Origin: Heliocidaris erythrogramma | Lineage: Eukaryota; Echinodermata; Echinoidea; Camarodonta; Echinometridae | Direction of reading: 5' to 3' | Length of the DNA: 64,000 nt | NCBI GenBank assembly: GCA_025617745.1 | Contig: CM046858.1 | Span: forward strand, 28,224,534 to 28,288,533 | Shown: positions 1-11,905 of the stretch, one piece after another | Layout: every line of letters starts with the position of its first letter | Numbering within the stretch: the first letter of the stretch is position 1 | Made by a program: the position numbers and the translations under genes | Notes under the pieces: model-generated | What the model was told of the DNA's origin: nothing | Seen by the model: the letters and a program-made list of their open reading frames with translations, nothing else | Databases searched by the model: none

Positions 1-203
1 TTTAGCTCCGACAACCGATGCGCTCAGTGCATTCAAGGAATAAATCCTACCAGGTACCCACTTACTACACCTGGGTCGAGTGTGGCAAATGTAGATTAAT
101 GTCTTGCCAAAGGACGTAGGTGCTGCGGCAGGGATTCGAACCCCGTACCTTGTGGTTCACAGTCCGGAGACTTATCCACTAAACCACAACACCTCTACAT
201 CTC
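1..203 (-). repeat. tRNA-derived SINE, 3' end cut by window edge
   Basis: Read on the minus strand, the head (about 203 to 125) looks like a tRNA: an A-box-like TGGTTTAGTGG and a B-box GGTTCGAATCC, followed by a shared body containing the block for a 'gggtacctggtaggattta'-type motif (about 60-40). The same body recurs at 12.7, 12.9, 14.5 and 22.0 kb, which supports one SINE family. An internal RNA polymerase III promoter is the family expectation. The SINE tail would lie left of base 1. Confidence 0.8.
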
Positions 204-754
204 TATTAACCCGATGACCACTGAACTCTCTAATTCCCATAGATTTAATACGGGGCCAATTCGCTTCCCGTAGGCAAAGGGTTAATATGTATGTAAGGGA
301 CAAGAAGGGAATAAATATGATGTCAATATGTGATATGGGTAATAATCCGTAAAGGCGAATTGACGAGCCAAACAGCAAAAAGACATACAACCTGCACGTG
401 TTCTACAATTTTTATTACGTTTTTAATTTCAGTCGTCACTGTTTCAGCGTGCTTTTCATTCAATGCGATTTGAAATTTGTTTCAAAACCACTCGTACAAT
501 TTTTCATAAATTTTAATATGGGTTGTCCTTGGTACTATGCTAGCGGTAATGAAAGCTTATTGCTAGGAATATCAAACATACAGATGGGAAGCAGTAAAAT
601 GCAGAAACAGCTGGAAAGAAATTGAAGATAGCAAATGAAATTTGACAGTTTGAGATAATGATGACGATGATATTGGAAGTTCGAGAGATACCCTTTTCGG
701 AAAAATGTTGTTGAAGACGGAATTCGGCTTATCATCTTGTTTTAAACGTCTGTG
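204..754. other. no recognised feature
   Basis: AT-rich single-copy-looking DNA. Short open frames here overlap on both strands, have no recognisable domain and are what chance gives at this base composition. Confidence 0.6.
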
Positions 755-1156
755 TTGATGTATCCTCCATCTTTTCTATATTTTCTATTTCATTTCTTTT
801 TCAAAAAATATTTTCCTCTCTTCCCCCCTCTCCCCGTGGTTCTTTATATCCCGTTACCCTTCTCCCTTTCTTCTTCTTTAAAAAAAATCTTTCTCTGCCC
901 CCCTCTGTCTCTCTCGATCATTGTCTATATGTTTGCGTGACTCTCCCTGTCTCTCCCATGTCATCTCTCTTTCTCCCATTCTTGTTTGTTCTTTCTTTCT
1001 TTCTCTTTATCTCTCTATTTCTCACCACCCCCTCTCTCTCTCACTCACTCACTCCACCTCTCTATCTTGTTATCTCTCTTTCTCATGAATTCCTCTGTCT
1101 TTCTTTCTTTCTTTCTTCTTCTTCTTTTTCTTCTTCTGCTGCTATTTCTCCCTTTT
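755..1156 (+). repeat. polypyrimidine (CT/TTC) low-complexity tract
   Basis: About 400 bases almost wholly C and T, with runs of TCTC, CCCTCTC and TTC. Apparent peptides from it (Ser/Leu/Phe-rich) are artefacts of the composition. The complementary purine strand could form triplex DNA. Confidence 0.85.
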
Positions 1157-1572
1157 CCCTATCGAAATTTATGATATTCATTTATACGAATACTTTGTAT
1201 TTTTGTTTTGTCACTTTGTCGAACCAGGCATCAAATTATACATTATTTAATTTTCTTGTAATGGGCAACGCCTCCTTCATAGTATATATGTTTATGTAAT
1301 ATAGAAGGAGATAAATATTTGTGCGGAATTGATTGAGCAGCAAGGATCCAGTTGTACTTTGGCACAAATGGAAATTGTAACGACTGTAGATGGTGGATAG
1401 ATGGTTTGCTTTCTTTGTTATTCCATAATTTAGTATGTACATATTTCCTGACTTTTAATGGATCGTGCCAAGCATGTTGACCAGGAAAACTCTTGCCATA
1501 ATGCAGATTACAGAGAGTAACGGGGAAGAAATAACGGAGGAGAGAGAGAGGGAGAAAGGGAGATGGGGAGAC

Positions 1573-1609
<37 letters not shown>

Positions 1610-1739
1610 AAGAATGATAAGGGAGGTGGGATAAAGAGAGGGTGGGGCAGTGTGAGAAAAGGTCAGATATAGATATATTAAGAGAGATGGTTCAATGGTT
1701 TATTTCACCTGACTGCTAAGAAAGCATGTGCATGCTTTT
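1157..1739. other. no gene; purine-rich GA tract inside
   Basis: Unremarkable AT-rich sequence to about 1535, then a purine tract with a GA run at about 1579-1606. No coding signal recognised. Confidence 0.6.
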
Positions 1740-1895
1740 GAATAAGGACCTACAGCTTCAAGTCATTTCCGAGGGACTTGATAGCGAGGATTAATGCTTT
1801 ACTAAAGGGCACTTAGTGCATCCACCGTTGGTTTCGAACCCGGGTCCTCCCAGTTACGAGGCCACTGCTCTACCACTGAGTCATCGAGCCTCCGC
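1740..1895 (-). repeat. tRNA-derived SINE, second family
   Basis: On the minus strand 1894 to 1818 resembles a tRNA, with an A-box TGACTCAGTGGTAGAGC and a B-box GGGTTCGAAACC. The body that follows differs from the SINE at base 1, so this looks like another family or a strongly diverged copy. It is not called a tRNA gene because the helices are imperfect and a SINE-like body follows. Confidence 0.65.
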
Positions 1896-2916
1896 GAAAG
1901 AGAAAAAGAATGAGAGGAATGGAAGAGAGAGAGAGAGAGAGAGGAGATGAAAGGAGACTATAAAAGATATAGATAGCCCGTCAAAGAGAATAGGGAGTGA
2001 GAAGGATGAAAAGAAGTATTGTGAGGGAGAGGACGCGATATAATTATATAGTGGTAATAATTATGATACAGCTTTGAAGACGAAAAGGAAGACACAGACG
2101 TTGGCTGAACGCAGGGATAGAAAAAATATAAGTGCTTCTTGAATAAATATTTTCTTTGTTGTCAATATATGAATGGCTAACCTAGAAGTTGCCGTAATTG
2201 TCCTCCGACGGAGGGAGGGAGGGGGGGGGGGGAGGCAGGAGGGTGTGATGTATTTGGGCAGCGCCTTGTTCTGTAAACCAACTGCAATTTTTAATGATTT
2301 TTTAATGGAAGGGGGGGGGGGTAATCCGGTTTCACCTATACTGGATGCACCTCTGAAGTGAGTCACTTTAAAATAAAGATCTATACCAAACCGACATTCG
2401 TTGTATTTTGCTCTATCGATTCACTCAATTTTAATCCGTTTGATCTAGACGAGATCCCAAAGAATGAAAAGTGGTGAATGGTATACAAACACAGTATATA
2501 TTTAGCTACCGCGTATATGTATTGTGAGGTTCATAAGTAAATATGGATGTCTACCACTCAACAAAGGTGTGTATGGGAATGTGTGTGCGAGCAGACCTTT
2601 AGCAGTCAATATAAACATGATCTATGACACCGACTACTCGTCTTACCACAACTTCAGCTCGGCAAAAACTCATGGAAAGGGGTATCACGTGACAAACTCA
2701 ATATTGGGAAGAACATTATCCCTAGCAATACACATATGATAACCTGTTGGGAAATGGTTTCTGCCATATAATTAACATGGGTATATTTTTAGCCCTCTTT
2801 TAGTCGAATTTTCTATTTATTTAAATTACCTTTGCAGACAGTGTATATGTCAGATAACGCAGTGGGTCTTCAAAGTACGGTAAAGCTCGTATAAAAAAGG
2901 CAACGGTTTTAGTAGT
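1896..2916. other. no gene; GA tract and two poly-G runs
   Basis: Contains a GA run at about 1925-1944 and two G runs, at about 2219-2232 and 2311-2321, about 80 bases apart. The rest (2371-2916) is AT-rich with nothing recognised. Confidence 0.6.
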
Positions 2917-3194
2917 AGTGGTAGTAGTAGTATTAGTAGTAGTAGTAGTAGTAGTAGTAGCAGTAGCAGCAACAACAGTGAGTACACTCTTAGAAATGTT
3001 GGGTAAATGCCACTGGGTAAATGAAGATTGGGCATAGGTTGGTTAAATCTTGCTCAACTTTTACATGCATTTACCCAACATTGGTCAAAAATAAGAATGA
3101 AATTGGTAAAGTTTACCCAAAAGTTGGTCGGACTCATAAGGACCCTCATGTTGGGTCAAATTTGGGTAAAATTTTGCCCAATATTTCTAAGAGT

Positions 3195-3258
<64 letters not shown>

Positions 3259-3330
3259 AAGTAGTAGCCAGTGCTGTTGTTGTTGTAGTAGTAGTAGTAT
3301 TAGGAGCAGCAGAAGTAGTAGTAGAAAAAA
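2917..3330 (+). repeat. TAG/GTA microsatellite split by a MITE
   Basis: TAG-type triplets occupy 2917-2973 and again 3196-3265, with interrupted units to about 3330. The middle (2983-3197) is a foldback element. The arrangement says the element inserted into, or expanded beside, a pre-existing trinucleotide array. Poly-Val, poly-Thr and poly-Leu open frames here are artefacts. Confidence 0.8.
2983..3197. mobile_element. MITE with TACACTCTTAGAAAT ends
   Basis: The left end TACACTCTTAGAAATGTT and the reverse complement of the right end TACACTCTTAGAAATAT form terminal inverted repeats. Inside are repeated 'ttgggtaaa'/'tttaccca' blocks in both directions. It is about 215 bp and non-coding, hence a non-autonomous DNA transposon of unassigned superfamily. 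Degenerate related sequence lies at 41,205-41,420. Confidence 0.7.
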
Positions 3331-3915
3331 AGCTAGTTGTAGTAGTAACGATTTTAAGCTTCTGCGAAATTTGAGGCTGTAAATTCCCACGTGCGACTGG
3401 CATGTGTAAAATCAACGGTCAGTTCTCTACGTACGAACTCTGTACAAGATTACTGGCGCTGACAGAGATGTCGATATATACATGTAGCCTCCATTTTTAG
3501 TTTCTTTCAAAGGTTTAAACTGAAATTCACTGGAAATCATCCATCAAAATATATATCTGGCACCCGTATCTCTCGACACAAGTGGAACAATATGACGACA
3601 TAATTCGAAAAGTTTCATTCTAAGTTTCTATTCGCTCCAGACTTCGTATTATCTTTAAGACATTTCTATCATCCAAAAGAGTATTTTCGTTGATTGTCAC
3701 ATACAGGACAAAATATATAGTTATTACGACGTGGATCTCCGTGAAAGCACAGTAGCGTACATAATATCTCTCGCCCTTGATCAATCTAGGTCACCGTCAT
3801 CTTCGCCTTTACCATTACGCTAAGTGTTATCTTTTAGTTTTCATTTTCCTAAATGAGGACTGCATGTTGCTATTTAGGATCTTGATGTACGCACTGTCAT
3901 TGCCTCTGTTCATGT
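3331..3915. other. no recognised feature
   Basis: AT-rich DNA with no repeat end or coding signal seen. Confidence 0.55.
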
Positions 3916-4481
3916 AGGCAGGGGCGTCGCTAAAACATTTTGAGTGGGGGGGGGGGGGGGGGGGTGACACCCGAATGTGCCGAGCAGTTTTTAGGGTCCG
4001 ACACCCAAATTTTACGACAAATATGCTGCACCCTAACCCCCCCCCCCCTCCTCGCTGCCCAAATATGTGGATATATAACACCTCACTGCTTGAATATGAA
4101 TATCGGAACTTTGAGAATCCTCGGGTGGGTGGGGGGGGGGGGGCTGCAGCCATTGCTAAAGGTGGACGCCTTTTGCCAAAAATTTACATTCCAGTGTTTT
4201 TGCGAGCGAGTTAAAAGATTAGCCAGTTTTTCCTTCTTTTTCTTTCCTTCCCTTTTCCTTTCCTTATTTTCTTTCTGTTTTTGTTTTCCTTTCCCTTTCT
4301 TTTTTTTTCTTCTTCTTTTTATTTTCTCTTTTTCCTTTTCTATTTCCTCTTTCCTCTCCCTTTTCCCCCTTCTCTTTTTAACCGACAGAGGTGGCGCATT
4401 TGCCGACAGCAGTTTTGAGTGTGGGGATGGAGGGGGGGGGGGGTGACATCCCCACACCCCGTCTAACGACGCCCCTGCCTG
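3916..4481. mobile_element. foldback element with AGGCAGGGGCGTCG ends
   Basis: The left end AGGCAGGGGCGTCGCTA and right end TAACGACGCCCCTGCCT are inverted repeats of about 17 bp. The interior has G runs (3946-3964 is 19 G; also about 4130-4143 and 4430-4443), a C run near 4038 and a polypyrimidine block at 4220-4380. The part at 4070-4165 has a diverged relative at 35,215-35,385. Non-autonomous, about 566 bp, with no transposase. Confidence 0.65.
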
Positions 4482-4800
4482 TAGGGGTCGTGGGGCTAAT
4501 TACAAGACAGCCCCTCCCAGACGTCTCGTATTTTCTTTGTCACGATGTCTCCCTGTATTTCCATATTTCTCATTTCCCAAACTTCTTTCGAATCTCTCTC
4601 CATCCTCTGTGAGCCAGTCTCTCCTTTCCTCTCTTTCTTCCTTCTCTCTGTCTCCATATCTGTCTGTCTGTCTCTCTCTCTCTCTCTCAGTCTCTCATGT
4701 CCTTTCTTTCTTTTCTCCCTCTCTACACCTCTCTCCCCCTCTCTCTATCAATTTTTGTCCCTTTTACCCCTTTCTCCCCCATTTCTCTCCCCCAATGAAG
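4482..4800 (+). repeat. CT-rich low-complexity tract
   Basis: Largely C/T from about 4560 to 4795, including TCTG and CTCT runs. Overlapping Ser/Leu-rich open frames are composition artefacts. Confidence 0.75.
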
Positions 4801-5949
4801 TGGGGTCTAGGTCTCTTGCTTGATTAAAAAAAAAGCAAATGGTTTATTCAAGATGTAAATTCTTGTTAGGCCCATAATCGCTGGTAGCAAATTAAGATTC
4901 GACTTAAAGGATAACCTTTTCTTCGGAGATGATCTTAGCTTAGCTAGGATACAGGAGTTCAGACATTAACATTAGGACCGATGGCCCAAGCCCCCTCCCC
5001 CTTTCTCTCTTTCCATTCCTGGATACGCCCTCAAGCCCAGAAGGACAGTCAAAGATGGTAAGCGGGCCATGTCGTGGAAAGGTAAACACGAGCCAAGGCG
5101 CACGATCGAAGAGTGTAGAGATTGGGAAGAGAGGTGAGAGAGAGAGAGAATGTGATGACATTTCATGGTATGTTTAGCGTCTGTTTAGCGTCTGTTTGAC
5201 TCAAGGGGCAATGAGTGATCATTCATGTTGCCTGAGGGGTGTCAGACAGGTATGATCTCCAAGAAATGCCTCTGAGATATCTTGACAGAGTTTATCTTCG
5301 TCACGATCATTCTTGCATCACTCCATTCTCATCACGGTTTTATGCTCGTTTTGCCAATTATTCTTACTTTGTTTGTCTCTTTTTACTTTTTTTAAAGACG
5401 ATTTTACTCTTCCCACCTCTGCCCCCACTCTTTCTCTCTCTCTCTCTTAATATGTAATATCGTTTCCTTTTTTCCATTTGAGGATGAGTCCCTCTTCCAT
5501 TCCTAACTCTCTCTTTTTGTACTCTGTAGTATGTCATGTATGTAGTGTCTATCAACCATGCTGATGTCGATTGGCGTATGCTGTCTTCATCAGCTAGTAC
5601 AGTCACTGATGCGATGATCTTCCAGTGAATGCGCACATCGATGCTGGATTACCATAAGTGGATCCAGGAGAAGAGGGGGAAAACTTTGGTGACAAACAAA
5701 CAAACCTGCAATTTGCATCATGGTCAGTTTAAAATATGCAAGAAAGCATCCGTTACGCATTTGACATTGCAGTGAATCCATGGTATCATTTCTGCCCGAG
5801 GCGCTCGAGGCGTCACTTCCACTGTATCCAGGCATACAAATACATATGACAGACCTAGGCCATTCCTTGACGCAGGAAAGGGATGGCCTAGCGCAAGGAT
5901 CCGGATTTGGCTGAAAATCGGCATCAACTTTATTCACTTCCTTAAAAAC
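4801..5949. other. no gene; minor low-complexity blocks
   Basis: Contains a short GA run near 5133-5150, a doubled 'gtttagcgtct' near 5172-5200 and a CT run near 5428-5446. A 124-codon minus-strand frame at 5590-5964 has no recognised domain and overlaps other frames, so it is not called. Confidence 0.5.
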
Positions 5950-6700
5950 CATTGGTCTACACAATAATATTCAGTGAGCGCGTATAGAATTGTTTTCCTT
6001 CCATCTTTCCAGCCGAAGTTATTTTCAGGTCCTTCATTTCGGTGTCCGAATCCCGGCTCACACGAGGCGTCATTTCAACTGCGTCAATAATGCGCTAATT
6101 GAGCCTACTTAGGCAATGAACCCATACGCCAGTTATTAAAAGTATTGTTTGCAATTTCATTTTGCAATCACTTTTATGATCGATTATCACCTTGTCAGAA
6201 GCGCACAAGACCGTACAAGTCACTGATGGGGTCCTATATTAGTGAGCTTTCGAAAGTGTCGACTTGAACGCCGTCCTAGATTCTCCCAGCTGCAATGAAC
6301 TGCTTTGTGTTAGCTGCATACCGCGCTTTATGCAAGAACGGCTCATCCGTCCACTGGCTTCTCCTTCGTCCATTAGTCAGATCGAGAACGCGTCAAGCAT
6401 GGTTTTGCAGCCTTTTCTAAAACGTGAACCTCGCTTCACCCATTGTTAGCTTCATGCTTAACCTACTTTGTATGCAGTCAACACAAAACAGTCCATTGTC
6501 GCTGGGAGGATCTAGGACGGCGTTCTAGTCGAGACATCCGAAAACTCCTCTAATGTCAGCAAATTACGCCTTGTGTGGGCCGGGCTGGACTCTTCCTCAA
6601 AATCACTGGTAGACACAATAATAATCAGTGAGTGCGTATCGAGCTTTCCCCCCTCTATCATTGCAGCCAAAATTATTTCTTTAATTCCCTTCTTTTATGA
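5950..6700. repeat. direct duplication flanking a foldback element
   Basis: About 95 bases at 5950-6045 ('cacaataatattcagtgagcg', then 'agccgaagttattt') recur diverged at 6605-6700 ('cacaataataatcagtgagtg', then 'agccaaaattattt'). The foldback element 6051-6594 lies between them. The pair could be an old tandem duplication or outer parts of a larger element. Confidence 0.55.
6051..6594. mobile_element. foldback MITE, CCGGCTCACACGAGG family
   Basis: The left end CCCGGCTCACACGAGGCGTCA pairs with the right end near 6566-6594 (reverse complement CCGGCCCACACAAGGCGTAA). A second inverted pair sits inside: 6263-6292 against 6498-6535, sharing AACGCCGTCCTAGAT. No coding capacity was seen. Relatives are clustered at 24.8-25.7 kb. 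Confidence 0.6.
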
Positions 6701-6848
6701 AACAGCATCCAAAGAACTGGAGTTTGTTAGTTTCTAATGGATCGTAAGCATAAGAGCGGCAGTGGCGAAACGTGGGCCAAGCCTTGGATGGGAAGGGGGT
6801 ACCGGTTTTACTAGGTAGATGGACCGCCAGAGAAAAGGGTATCGCATA

Positions 6849-7183
6849 TTAAAGGGAGTGGCAAGTCGTAATCCATGGGCCTGACCAGTTGGCCTGACTC
6901 GGGGAAATTCGGATACAATCAGGTCCAATCGTGCGCTACCGAAGGAATGTTATTGCCGAATTCCTCGCGTGATCGTTAACTCGAATCCCTACATACGTAA
7001 CCGACCAATGAGATTCAAATACTGGAATAAAGAACGCGCGATCTTGTTTATTCAAATTTGGGTCAATGTGCGAACCTTTATTAGCTGCGTGCGATAAATT
7101 GAAGTCGCTTTGAACTTTGATCCAGAGAAAGGAGCAGCCAACTGTAAAACCGCCCATAGATTGCGACTTGTCGCTCCCTTTAA
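6849..7183. mobile_element. TTAA-flanked MITE
   Basis: The ends are TTAAAGGGAGTGGCAAGTCG on the left and the inverted match ending CTCCCTTTAA on the right, with about 30 bp of inverted repeat. TTAA at both ends is the target duplication typical of piggyBac and Kolobok transposons. It is 335 bp with no transposase. Upstream 6720-6848 holds a fragment (GGCAGTGGCGAAACGTGG) related to other repeats in the window. Confidence 0.7.
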
Positions 7184-8054
7184 GGGGAGGGAGGGGAGGG
7201 ATCGTAATGAATTATCATCATCGTTCAGATTGCCTGTTCACTCTCCCTTTCTTTCTTTCTCTCTCTCTTCCTTTATCTTTTTTCTTCTTCTTTTGAATTC
7301 AATTGGGGGTATTCCCCCGTTCCCCCTACGTAGCTGCACTAAGTAAGTGACGAGTGGCGTTATGGAGAAGTGATGAAGTCGTCTTGCTAAAGAAGGATAA
7401 TGCAGGCTTTTAGACATAATACGCCTGTGATGGATAAGCTGAGCAGAGGCATCGCTTGAGAAGGGATGAAGGGGATATAACCTCCCCCTGTTCCGTATGC
7501 CTCTATATCCATTATCTATCTACTGCTGTTGTCGGCCACTTCGTCAATAATTGGGTGATTGCATTTTCCCATTTATCGGCGTAATATAAGGTATCGGAGA
7601 ATTTTTAAATTAATCATCATAGTGTATGCTCTGTGTTTTTTATACTTACTTTAATTAGCTTTTACAGGCGTAAAGATTGGTAAATAAGAAAAGAAAAATG
7701 GGAGTTGATATACTTGGCCGTTTGCAATATTTTAATGAAATCAAAGCATCCGAGAGACTGAATGAAATAAAACAACACATTCTCTCTTTCACTGAGATAG
7801 CGTTACAGTAACCATGACAACTGCATGGAGTCGCTAATTTCATCTGAAGCACTTAATCTAAAATCTGCATGTATAGTGAATTTATCAAAGCTTGATTTTG
7901 ATCAGGTAGCTCTGAAAGTAGCCTTGGATATAGATAAAGCATGCTTCTCTATCAGTGTTTTACTTTCCCTGCGTGGAGATACATTCAAGAGTGTATTCTA
8001 TCATTTTAGAGTCACTACAGTATGATGTCTGCCTCTAATAACGATACGTGAAAG
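7184..8054. other. no gene recognised
   Basis: A CT/TTC block at about 7228-7295, otherwise AT-rich sequence with nothing recognised. Confidence 0.55.
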
Positions 8055-8469
8055 AGTGATGGGAAGAGAGAGAGGTAAAGAGAGAGAGAGATAGAAGAAG
8101 AAGATGGGAAAGACAGGAGAGAGAGGGTGAAAGAGAGAGCGAGAAAGAAAGAAAGGGAACAGAAAGAGAAAGAGAGAGAGAGAGAGATAGAAGAACAAGA
8201 TGGGAAAGACAGGAGAGAGAGGGTGAAAGAGAGAGCGAGAAAGAAAGAAAGGGAACAGAAAGAGAAAGAGAGAGAGAGATAGAAGAAGAAGAAGATGGGA
8301 AAGACAGGAGAGAGTGGGTGAAAGAGAGAGAAAGAAAGAAAGGGAACAGAAAGAGAGAGAGATAGAAGAAGAAGATGGGAAAGACAGGAGAGAGAGGGTG
8401 AAAGAGAGAGAGACGGAGAGAGACAGAGAGAGAAAGGGAACAGAAATGGGAAGAGAGAGAGAGAGAATG
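8055..8469. repeat. GA-rich minisatellite, about 4 units of 83-96 bp
   Basis: A unit containing ATAGAAGAAGAAGATGGGAA, then GACAGGAGAGAGAGGGTGAA, then AAGAAAGAAAGGGAACAG repeats, with ATAG starts at 8091, 8187, 8279 and 8362. The periods of 96, 92 and 83 differ only by GA-run length. Three overlapping minus-strand frames of 157-175 codons (Ser/Leu/Phe-rich) come from this purine/pyrimidine bias and are not genes. Confidence 0.85.
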
Positions 8470-9587
8470 AACATAAATTAGAAGAATAAGGAAAACAAGT
8501 TCGTTTGAATAAGTGAGAATGGAAACCCAAACATCTTGTAGCCTTGAGAGACTCAAGGACACCAGGAATTAGTGAGAATCATTCGTAAACTTCCTGATTT
8601 TACACCGTAAACAGGAATATATATCATTTCATAAAAGTAATATGAACTTTTATATCGATTTCGATTGATTACTTTCGATCTTCAAGTAAAACATTCATAT
8701 CGCCATGGTTTATAGTGTAGGCTCAGGCTGACATTGCGTGATACAATACTCGAGAATTTATAAAACAATTGTTGAGTTTGTAAGAAATATGTAATGTACA
8801 TAATTATCGTGACAGTTCCGTTCTGCTCAATATGCTTAGTTTTGAATTATAATTCGGATGAGCGCTACTTCATTTTGTTGCTGAAGGTCCTTTGTGAAAG
8901 TCCTTCCACTTTAAACCGAGCACTTTAATGAGCGAAAACATCGGGGGAAATGCAAAATTTATTTTGTTGAATTGATTATTACAAAATGAAACACATCATT
9001 TGTATTATCAAGGATGCAAAAGATCGTTGTGTGTATCGCGTGCAACTAATTCAGAAGGATAGATATAATTGCTAAAGATTGTATTGTTCTCCGAACCTAG
9101 GTTCTGTGAAACGTCTCAAGGGTGAAAATATTTATCTAATTGGATTATTATCTGTCATATTTCCACAGAATTTGCAATAAAAACCGGTCCTTTGAAACCG
9201 TAATCATTTTGGATTGTGTCGGCCATTTAATTGCGTTGTTGCAGATGTATATCAATTATCATTTCCCCCAAGGAAAGAAGGAATTGACCAATTTGTTTAA
9301 AACTGTAATGAAGACACTAAACTGTGTTCATCTTGGCACACACGGAGTTTGGGTGAGATTGTACAGTGTCGGTTTGGAGTTCTGTGGTTCTTAGCCACAA
9401 ATATACGCTAGCCTCAAGTCCACACTTTGTGTATTTGGTAGTCCTGTTTTCATATCGGAAGGGGAGTATTACTATACTTCATTGACTAATGGTATGTATA
9501 TATTTCCTTTAACATAAATCTACTGGAAGAAAAAGTTGACGTATTTATTGACTGCTTACACTTGATTAACTTATATAATTATCATCT
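8470..9587. other. no recognised feature
   Basis: AT-rich DNA with no repeat ends, splice-flanked frames or RNA gene seen. Confidence 0.5.
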
Positions 9588-9736
9588 GGGCCCTGTATTA
9601 TGAAAGAGTTGCGATTGATTACAAATAATTTGCAATTGATATCAATCGAAACTCTGTACTAAAGGATAAGAGATGCGATTGATATCAACTGCAAATTATT
9701 TGTAATCAATCGCAACTCTTTTATAATACGGAGCCC
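9588..9736. mobile_element. palindromic MITE (GGGCCCTGTATTATGAAAG ends)
   Basis: The two arms are inverted copies: left GCGATTGATTACAAATAATT, right AATTATTTGTAATCAATCGC. The whole 149 bp folds into one long hairpin. Similar 'ttgcgattgatt' sequence at 35,399-35,465 looks like a fragment of the same family. Confidence 0.75.
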
Positions 9737-10204
9737 TTATACTAGTATAGCAAGCTTTTTTTCGTCGTCGTCGGATGCTTACGACAAATAATAATTTATG
9801 TGCAAGAAAAATTCATGTATGTGCCGACAACATAGACAAAGAGAAGGTGATGCGTGTATCACCAATTGATATCCATGTAACTCTCCATATGTCCCGACAA
9901 GTAATGAATACAGTACCAAGAAAGTAAGCTCCCCCCCCCCCCCTTCATCACGCTAATAAGGGGAAGTACATAATCATGATATAGAACAAGAATAGAAATC
10001 AACATCCTGGGTATTGCCATTTTAATACAATTTCTTCATAATGCCCCTATATTTACTATTGAGTTTACTATTGGTGTATTGACATTGTAAAGAGGACAGA
10101 ATTCGGGGTTATGTAATATTTGTAAAACTCTTTTTAAGGACTTATCGTGCTATGCGCCGTTATGAATTTGGAAAATAACATTGATTATTAACAAACTGTC
10201 ATCG
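9737..10204. other. no gene; one poly-C run
   Basis: A C run at about 9930-9943, otherwise AT-rich and unrecognised. Confidence 0.5.
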
Positions 10205-10400
10205 TCATATTTTTAGTATCATAATTATTATCAGCATCATCATCATCATCATCATCATTATAATGATAATATTGTTATTAGGATGATGATGTTCATGATA
10301 ATGGTGATGATGATGATGATGATGATTATCATTATTATTACTATTATTATTATTGTTATTATTGTTAACATCATCATCATTATCATCATCATCAATCAAT
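10205..10400. repeat. ATC/GAT/ATT microsatellite, inverted
   Basis: CAT-type triplets at 10,230-10,258 face GAT-type triplets at about 10,280-10,325, followed by ATT units and again CATCAT. The inverted arrangement can fold on itself. Poly-Met, poly-Asn and poly-Ile frames are artefacts. Confidence 0.8.
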
Positions 10401-11724
10401 CATTCATGTTGTCTTTATTGAGTAATATGCAGGTTAACAAGGAAAATTTTATTCGGTCGGAATCCCTTTTTTTCTTAGATAATTAGTTGATTATATCATT
10501 TATTTTTCCTTACGTCTAACCCGACAGTCATTCCAGTAGCGTCATTATCTTAGATCATCTTAGTAGCAACAACAAAAACAAAACGATACCCGACCGTAAG
10601 AGCCAGCTTGGAACTTACGAAAATAGCAGTTAGGGCGTCATGGGAGTTTCACCTCGTTATAATTTCCTTTCTTCATCGCCTCACCTCCCCCTTTCATCAC
10701 CTAAATCAGGGAATGATTTTGAAAGTGATTCCCGATATGAGGGGGGCCACTTCGATCCATTTATGCAGAAAAATATATCGAGTTTCCGTGTTCTTCCAGC
10801 TCACGTTTCATTAGGATTTTGGGCTCTGCACTTTGCACTTTTTTCTCTTGCTATAGATGCGAACCTGATAGCAACATTTCCATTGTGTTTTTCCTTCCTC
10901 ATAGTGCAAAAGCGAGTTGATGTTTCGAAAACTTGAGATATAAATGGTTTCCTGGTTGGCTAATGAATCCATTTTTGGCCCACTAATTCGTATTTCCTCC
11001 CTTATTTTGATATACCTTTTATTATTCTAAATTATACTGTTCGTTTGATTTTCCAGCGCCTTGTGCCTTTTGCGTAATGGAAATGGAGTTTTATAGGCAC
11101 GCGATATTTATTTATCAATTATTTTTTATGACATTGGAACCCGCTGACCCATCTTTATTTTCCACATCATATGTTATTTTGTTTATTTGCTTTGTCTTTC
11201 CTCATTCAGGTTCTATTTTAGGAAAGTCCTAAAAGAGAATGCAATATTTGGTTTTCCTGTTGCAACATTATTGTTATCATAATGTTCTTAATCATAGGCA
11301 ATAAGATGCAAATTGAATCTAACTTTGTTATCACCTATATACTTGTCTAAATTGGCAACCGTCAGGACGTAAATGCGCTCGCAACCTTCAACATTTTGCG
11401 CATAAAGAGATGTGCAATCAGCATAAGAAAGACATTCATCTACATGTATTGGCGAAAGGGAATTTAGCCAATAAACCAATTTCGTTTTAATGTGATAAGC
11501 AGTACTAATAGCATCCATCTATACTTTGAATTCCATCGGGATTAAATTGGCAACTCTTGACGATGGGGACTGCGGTCATCCGTTAATCAGGCTAACATTC
11601 ATTCGATCGACCAATCAATCTAGATTTTCTGTTTCATGTCACAAACGGCCGCATTTCATCCAACAATACTCCGTTAAAAGCGTCTCCCTGCCTGCTTGAT
11701 TGGATTTTCTACGTAATTCTGCGG
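10401..11724. other. no recognised feature
   Basis: AT-rich sequence. Frames at 10,608-10,936 (+) and 11,288-11,518 (-) are not low-complexity but show no domain I recognise and lack splice or repeat context, so they are left uncalled. Confidence 0.45.
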
Positions 11725-11905
11725 ACAGGGGCGACGTTGAAAAATGTTGAATGGGGGCGGGGTGGCACAGGCGGATCCTCAGAGGGGGGAAAAGTCTTTG
11801 CCCCTCTTCTACCTTTGAAACTAAAGGTTATACATGCACAAACGCCATACGCTGTGCTACCCAGAGTTCGAACAATTTTGCCCCTCCCCACGCCCCTTTT
11901 TTTAC
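11725..11905. mobile_element. fragment of GGGGCG-type G-rich repeat
   Basis: Begins AGGGGCGACGTTGAAAAATG and continues GGGGGCGGGGTGG, similar to the left part of the element at 3916. No right inverted end was found, so this is a truncated copy at best. Confidence 0.4.

Noticed and set aside
1818..1894. True tRNA gene on the minus strand
   Set aside because: A-box and B-box are present, but the helices are imperfect and a SINE-like body follows. The other tRNA-like spots (12,945; 14,515; 19,213; 35,020) were rejected for the same reason.
3021..3415. Poly-Val, poly-Thr and poly-Leu frames
   Set aside because: Direct translations of the TAG/GTA array.
8001..8562. Three overlapping minus-strand frames of 157-175 codons
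   Set aside because: They are Ser/Leu/Phe-rich readings of a GA minisatellite. All three frames stay open because the pyrimidine strand has few stops.
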